A DNA stretch of 64,000 bases from Apoda limacodes (lineage: Eukaryota; Arthropoda; Insecta; Lepidoptera; Limacodidae): contig OX291555.1 of NCBI GenBank assembly GCA_946406115.1, positions 13,100,001 through 13,164,000 on the forward strand, written 5' to 3'. Of the stretch, positions 61,132 to 64,000 are shown piece by piece; positions within the stretch are counted from its first letter, which is position 1, and each line of letters begins with the position of its first letter. The notes below the pieces were generated by a model. The model worked only from the letters and a program-made list of their open reading frames with translations. It did no database searches and had not been told where the DNA came from. Made by a program: the position numbers and the translations under genes.

Positions 61132-62190
61132 GGCTGGTTTTACATTGGGCGATAACGACAACGACACGATAGCAACACGATATCGTCGGACAGATAATTT
61201 GATACATTTAGTACTATGTGGTTTCACCTTGTGTCGTTATCGTAGACGACATCGTTGACGGAATCTGCCCGTTACCGGCGCTTCAGGCTCTATTTGTGGG
61301 ACAACATTAACGAGGATGCAAAAAATTAAGGTTATACGGGACACTTGTTCGGAAGATATACTTTTATTTCTGGTCGAACCCTATCCTGAACAAACACGAG
61401 AAGAGAAAATAAAACTGGTGAGTAGTCAATGTCGAAAATTGTTTATTTAGATAGGTAAGGTTTTTTTTTTTCTAAAATAACACTTTTGAATCATCTGAAA
61501 TATATTATAGATATTTTTCTTTTTAATTTCTTTGTATATAGGAAATTCGTAAAATTTGCTGTTTTTTTTAAATCTACCTACTGTGCGTTTTGATATTTAT
61601 TTATAATTAACATGGTTTATGTATATAATATTTTATGGTTTAAATTAAATCCATCTTCTGGCCGGCTGGTGGCTGTGGCGGTTCGTCTGCGATACAAACA
61701 AGCTGTTCACGGTCAAAGAAAACGCGACGTAGCGTGGTGCTGCTTTGCGATCTAACTGCTACGTATCCTACCCATTGGTACATATATAGTGCTGTACTTT
61801 GCTTTGATCCTTTTCTTTATTTTTGATAAAAACGTCAAAGCTTTGTGTAGCCAGCAAACTCTTTGCGTGCAAGTCTCTCAATTTCTAGATCTTTTTTATG
61901 ATTAAGAGCAAAAATCATATCATATACCATACACCGCCTACAGAACAACCAAAGAACCCAAAAAAATAACTTAAATATGAAAGAAACCAAAGAACCGAAA
62001 GAACCGGTTCTTTTTATATCCCATCAACATAAAAGGATTTCCCCGGCTTTTTTTTAAACCGAGAAAAACCGGTTTCATTCCCTGATCTGCAGATATCGCG
62101 ACGACATATCGCTAGCGGATCGTTGTCGTTACGGCTAGCGATGCTATCGTTATCGTATCGGTGTCGTTATCGCCCAATATGGAACCAGCC
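61132..62190. mobile_element. DNA transposon with long inverted ends (1059 bp), Harbinger-like
   Basis: Left GGCTGGTT...TTGGGCGATAACGACA is mirrored on the right (tgtcgttatcgccc, AACCAGCC). Subterminal arms are rich in GATAACGA/ATCGT repeats. ATT occurs on both flanks (61129..61131 and 62191..62193), a plausible 3-bp target duplication. The centre holds only a short frame (61316..61417). At about 61960-62085 a hAT-type MITE end (the complement of cagggaatgaaaccgg) seems nested within it. Superfamily assignment is an inference from the 3-bp duplication. Confidence 0.65.
61316..61417 (+). pseudogene. Possible 34-codon exon inside the 61.1-kb transposon
   Basis: ATG at 61316 opens 34 codons including CSEDILLFLVEPYPE and TREEKIKL, then GTGAGT at 61418. 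The acidic helical character loosely recalls the MADF/Myb-like second protein of Harbinger elements. The evidence is weak. Confidence 0.25.
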
Positions 62191-62449
62191 ATTGACAACC
62201 AGACGCGGCGCTGGAAATATCATTTATTTTGTATTGATGTAGGATCTCACATCAAACCCTATGACGAATTAGGCTTTGGGTATACATAGCAGTAAATATT
62301 TATGTTCTAATAAACTTGTGTTGTGACCTTAAAGTAGGGGTAACTAGTGGCTGGGCACCCACCCTTATAATACTGTGAGGGCCAGTATCTTTTTAACAAC
62401 TACTTTATCAACGTAAATATTTTTTATCATAGCAAAGATGAAGCCCAAA

Positions 62450-62526
62450 GATAAGCCTTGAGCCAGGAATCGAACTTGTGACAAACCCCACATTCCGGTA
62501 AGTCCAATTGAGCTATAAAGGCTCAA
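62450..62526 (-). repeat. tRNA-like sequence (SINE head or tRNA pseudogene)
   Basis: On the minus strand GAGCCTT...AAGGCTT forms a 7-bp acceptor-like stem with one G-T pair. TAGCTCAATTGG fits a pol III A box and AGTTCGATTCC a B box. The D-stem and T-stem are degraded, so a functional tRNA is unlikely. Confidence 0.4.
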
Positions 62527-62663
62527 GACTGGCCAATGAACAGTTTTCTATGAAGATTTGTGTGTTTCTAGGATCGATGTACTAGGACTGCATAAGTGGT
62601 CTTACATTAGTGACAGGTAGTAATCCCATTTTATGTGTATCTGGACTAAAGTAAAACTTTAAT

Positions 62664-63465
62664 AAAGTAGGCTTGCAACGAATATTCGGCTACTGTTCGG
62701 TATTTGGCTGATCCATTTCCGCTGAATACCGAATACTTTTCTTTGCAGTGGCAAAATAAAGATTGTTTTTTTTTTTATAATAATGTATTTTCTTGTAATA
62801 TCTGTGTAATATATATTATACTAATAAAATTATATATATATTCTAGTAGTATTAATGTTTGCGGTTCCACCCGTCCTAAATTCGGTCATTGGTGTAGGAT
62901 TTCAACGGCAACTCCGCAATTATGGAAAAAAACCAGCTCATACTGGACGTTTTCAAGTACCCTATGTCCTTCCTCAGGACTCAAACTATCTCCATGCCAA
63001 ATTAATCTTGATCGGTACAGCGATTTGAACGTAAAGAAGTAACAGACTGACAGACTTACTTTCGTAATTATAATAATTATTATATACATGGATAGTATGG
63101 ATAGTATTAAATGTATATAAGTATATGTATACAAATGATTGTGCATGAATATAATAGTAATGGTAATAATCCAGTACTCTTAAATATCTGAATTCCTCTA
63201 CATGATTAACGATATTTGACGCTTCACATGGTGCGCCTCCTATGCTACATAAAAACAGCTGGTTACTCTTTTATTGCCTTATATATCCGCATTGTATTGA
63301 CGATTCAAAAGTGTTCTTAGAAACCTACTTGAATAGATATTGTTTGATTAAATTTCATTTGATTTGGGCGCCGCGGAGAGAAAGGTCACGCGCTGGTCAG
63401 GAAGCCCGCCGAATATTCAGTATTCGGCGTGAGGCCGAATATACTATTCGTTGCAAGTCTACTTT
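62664..63465. mobile_element. hAT-like element with GCTTGCAACGAATA ends, carrying a nested insertion
   Basis: Left AAAGTAGGCTTGCAACGAAT and right (complement) AAAGTAGACTTGCAACGAAT are inverted. Both are followed by further tattcggc words, often in self-complementary pairs. No clear 8-bp target duplication was found. The middle is interrupted by the Lep1-like repeat at 62850..63090. Confidence 0.6.
62850..63090 (+). mobile_element. Lep1/Helitron-like repeat nested in the hAT-like element
   Basis: gttccacccgtcctaaattc, caactccgcaattatgg, ccctatgtccttcctcagg, aaactatctccatgcc, gatcggtacagcg and cagactgacagacttac follow the typical Lep1-type order, ending in cttactttcgtaattataat. Confidence 0.6.
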
Positions 63466-64000
63466 GAAGTTATAAGTGGTAAGATTAAAAACCAGGGACA
63501 GGATAGTTTACCATTTACTGAGGAATATAATACATACATGAAGGTAAGTCAAGATTAATAAACACTTGGAAGACTTGTAATAATGACTGCTCCAATGTGG
63601 ATTGAAAGAGCTGTAAATTCACAAACGGATGAGCGGACGGACATGACCAAACTTTAAGGGTTGGTTTAGTTTTTACCGCTTAGCTTGAACACCTTAAAAA
63701 TTATGAAGATGAGTTTTTCAATTGAAATACTAATCATTATTTAGTAGAGCATCTGCGTAGCTCTGTTGTATAACTTAAAACTTTATTTTCCCTAAAAAAA
63801 AAAAATATTACATAAAAGTACTCACAATGTGATACAAGTTGTAAGCTAAATTCGCCTAGTGGCTCTGGCTGAAATCCTGCCTCGTGTGTAGTTTACCATA
63901 GCTGTACCATAGCTTACGCTCACACGACATTTTTCAATACACTTGCGGAAATAAAAGAACAACACAACACACTACGGTTATATTGTAAAAAACGGCAACC
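63466..64000. other. No recognisable feature
   Basis: AT-rich with no supported gene or repeat to the window end. Confidence 0.45.

Noticed and set aside
62450..62526. Functional tRNA gene
   Set aside because: The D-stem and T-stem are broken; only the box motifs and acceptor stem are preserved.

Overview
The window looks like nuclear DNA of an insect, most likely a moth or butterfly. It is AT-rich, has introns with GT..AG borders, and is crowded with repeat types typical of Lepidoptera: CR1/Zenon-like and RTE-like LINE remnants, Lep1/Helitron-like repeats, short DNA transposons with TTAA, TA or TTA target sites, and tRNA-derived SINE tails. The taxon is an inference from these repeats, not from a diagnostic gene.

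There is one convincing host gene, on the minus strand. Its first coding exon (49939..50765, with 5' UTR to a splice acceptor at about 50806) ends in phase 2 at a perfect GTGAGT donor. A 134-bp exon (14850..14983) and a 2455-bp exon (12290..14744) follow. Exon 2 is open in only one frame, and that frame matches the phase of both neighbours. The model therefore joins into at least 1138 residues across a first intron of about 35 kb. The open frame leaves exon 3 through another GTAAGT donor, so the 3' part lies further left, in the first 12 kb or outside the window. The protein is Ser/Arg/Lys-rich and probably disordered. It has a short charged helix, KKE-type basic stretches and two SxIP motifs, which suggests a microtubule-associated or plus-end-tracking role. 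I do not recognise the gene and give no symbol.

Layout. 1-12.29 kb: AT-rich DNA downstream of exon 3 with decayed transposons (a LINE relic, a hAT transposase C-terminus, a LINE tail). 12.29-14.98 kb: exons 3 and 2. 14.98-49.94 kb: the large intron, a transposon graveyard with nested insertions (a Harbinger element inside an RTE LINE; one hairpin-tail repeat inside another), a TTAA-flanked MITE family in three copies, a tail-to-tail LINE pair, a helicase-derived minisatellite and two back-to-back foldback MITEs. 49.94-50.81 kb: exon 1. 50.8-64 kb: upstream DNA with a mariner MITE, LINE relics, a young 275-bp direct duplication, a 1.06-kb DNA transposon with long inverted repeats, and a hAT-like element invaded by a Lep1-like repeat.

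No rRNA gene, intact tRNA gene, CRISPR array or bacterial-type operon was seen. None of the transposon coding regions is intact. I found no convincing undescribed multi-gene system; the most informative material is the split gene and the nested transposon archaeology.
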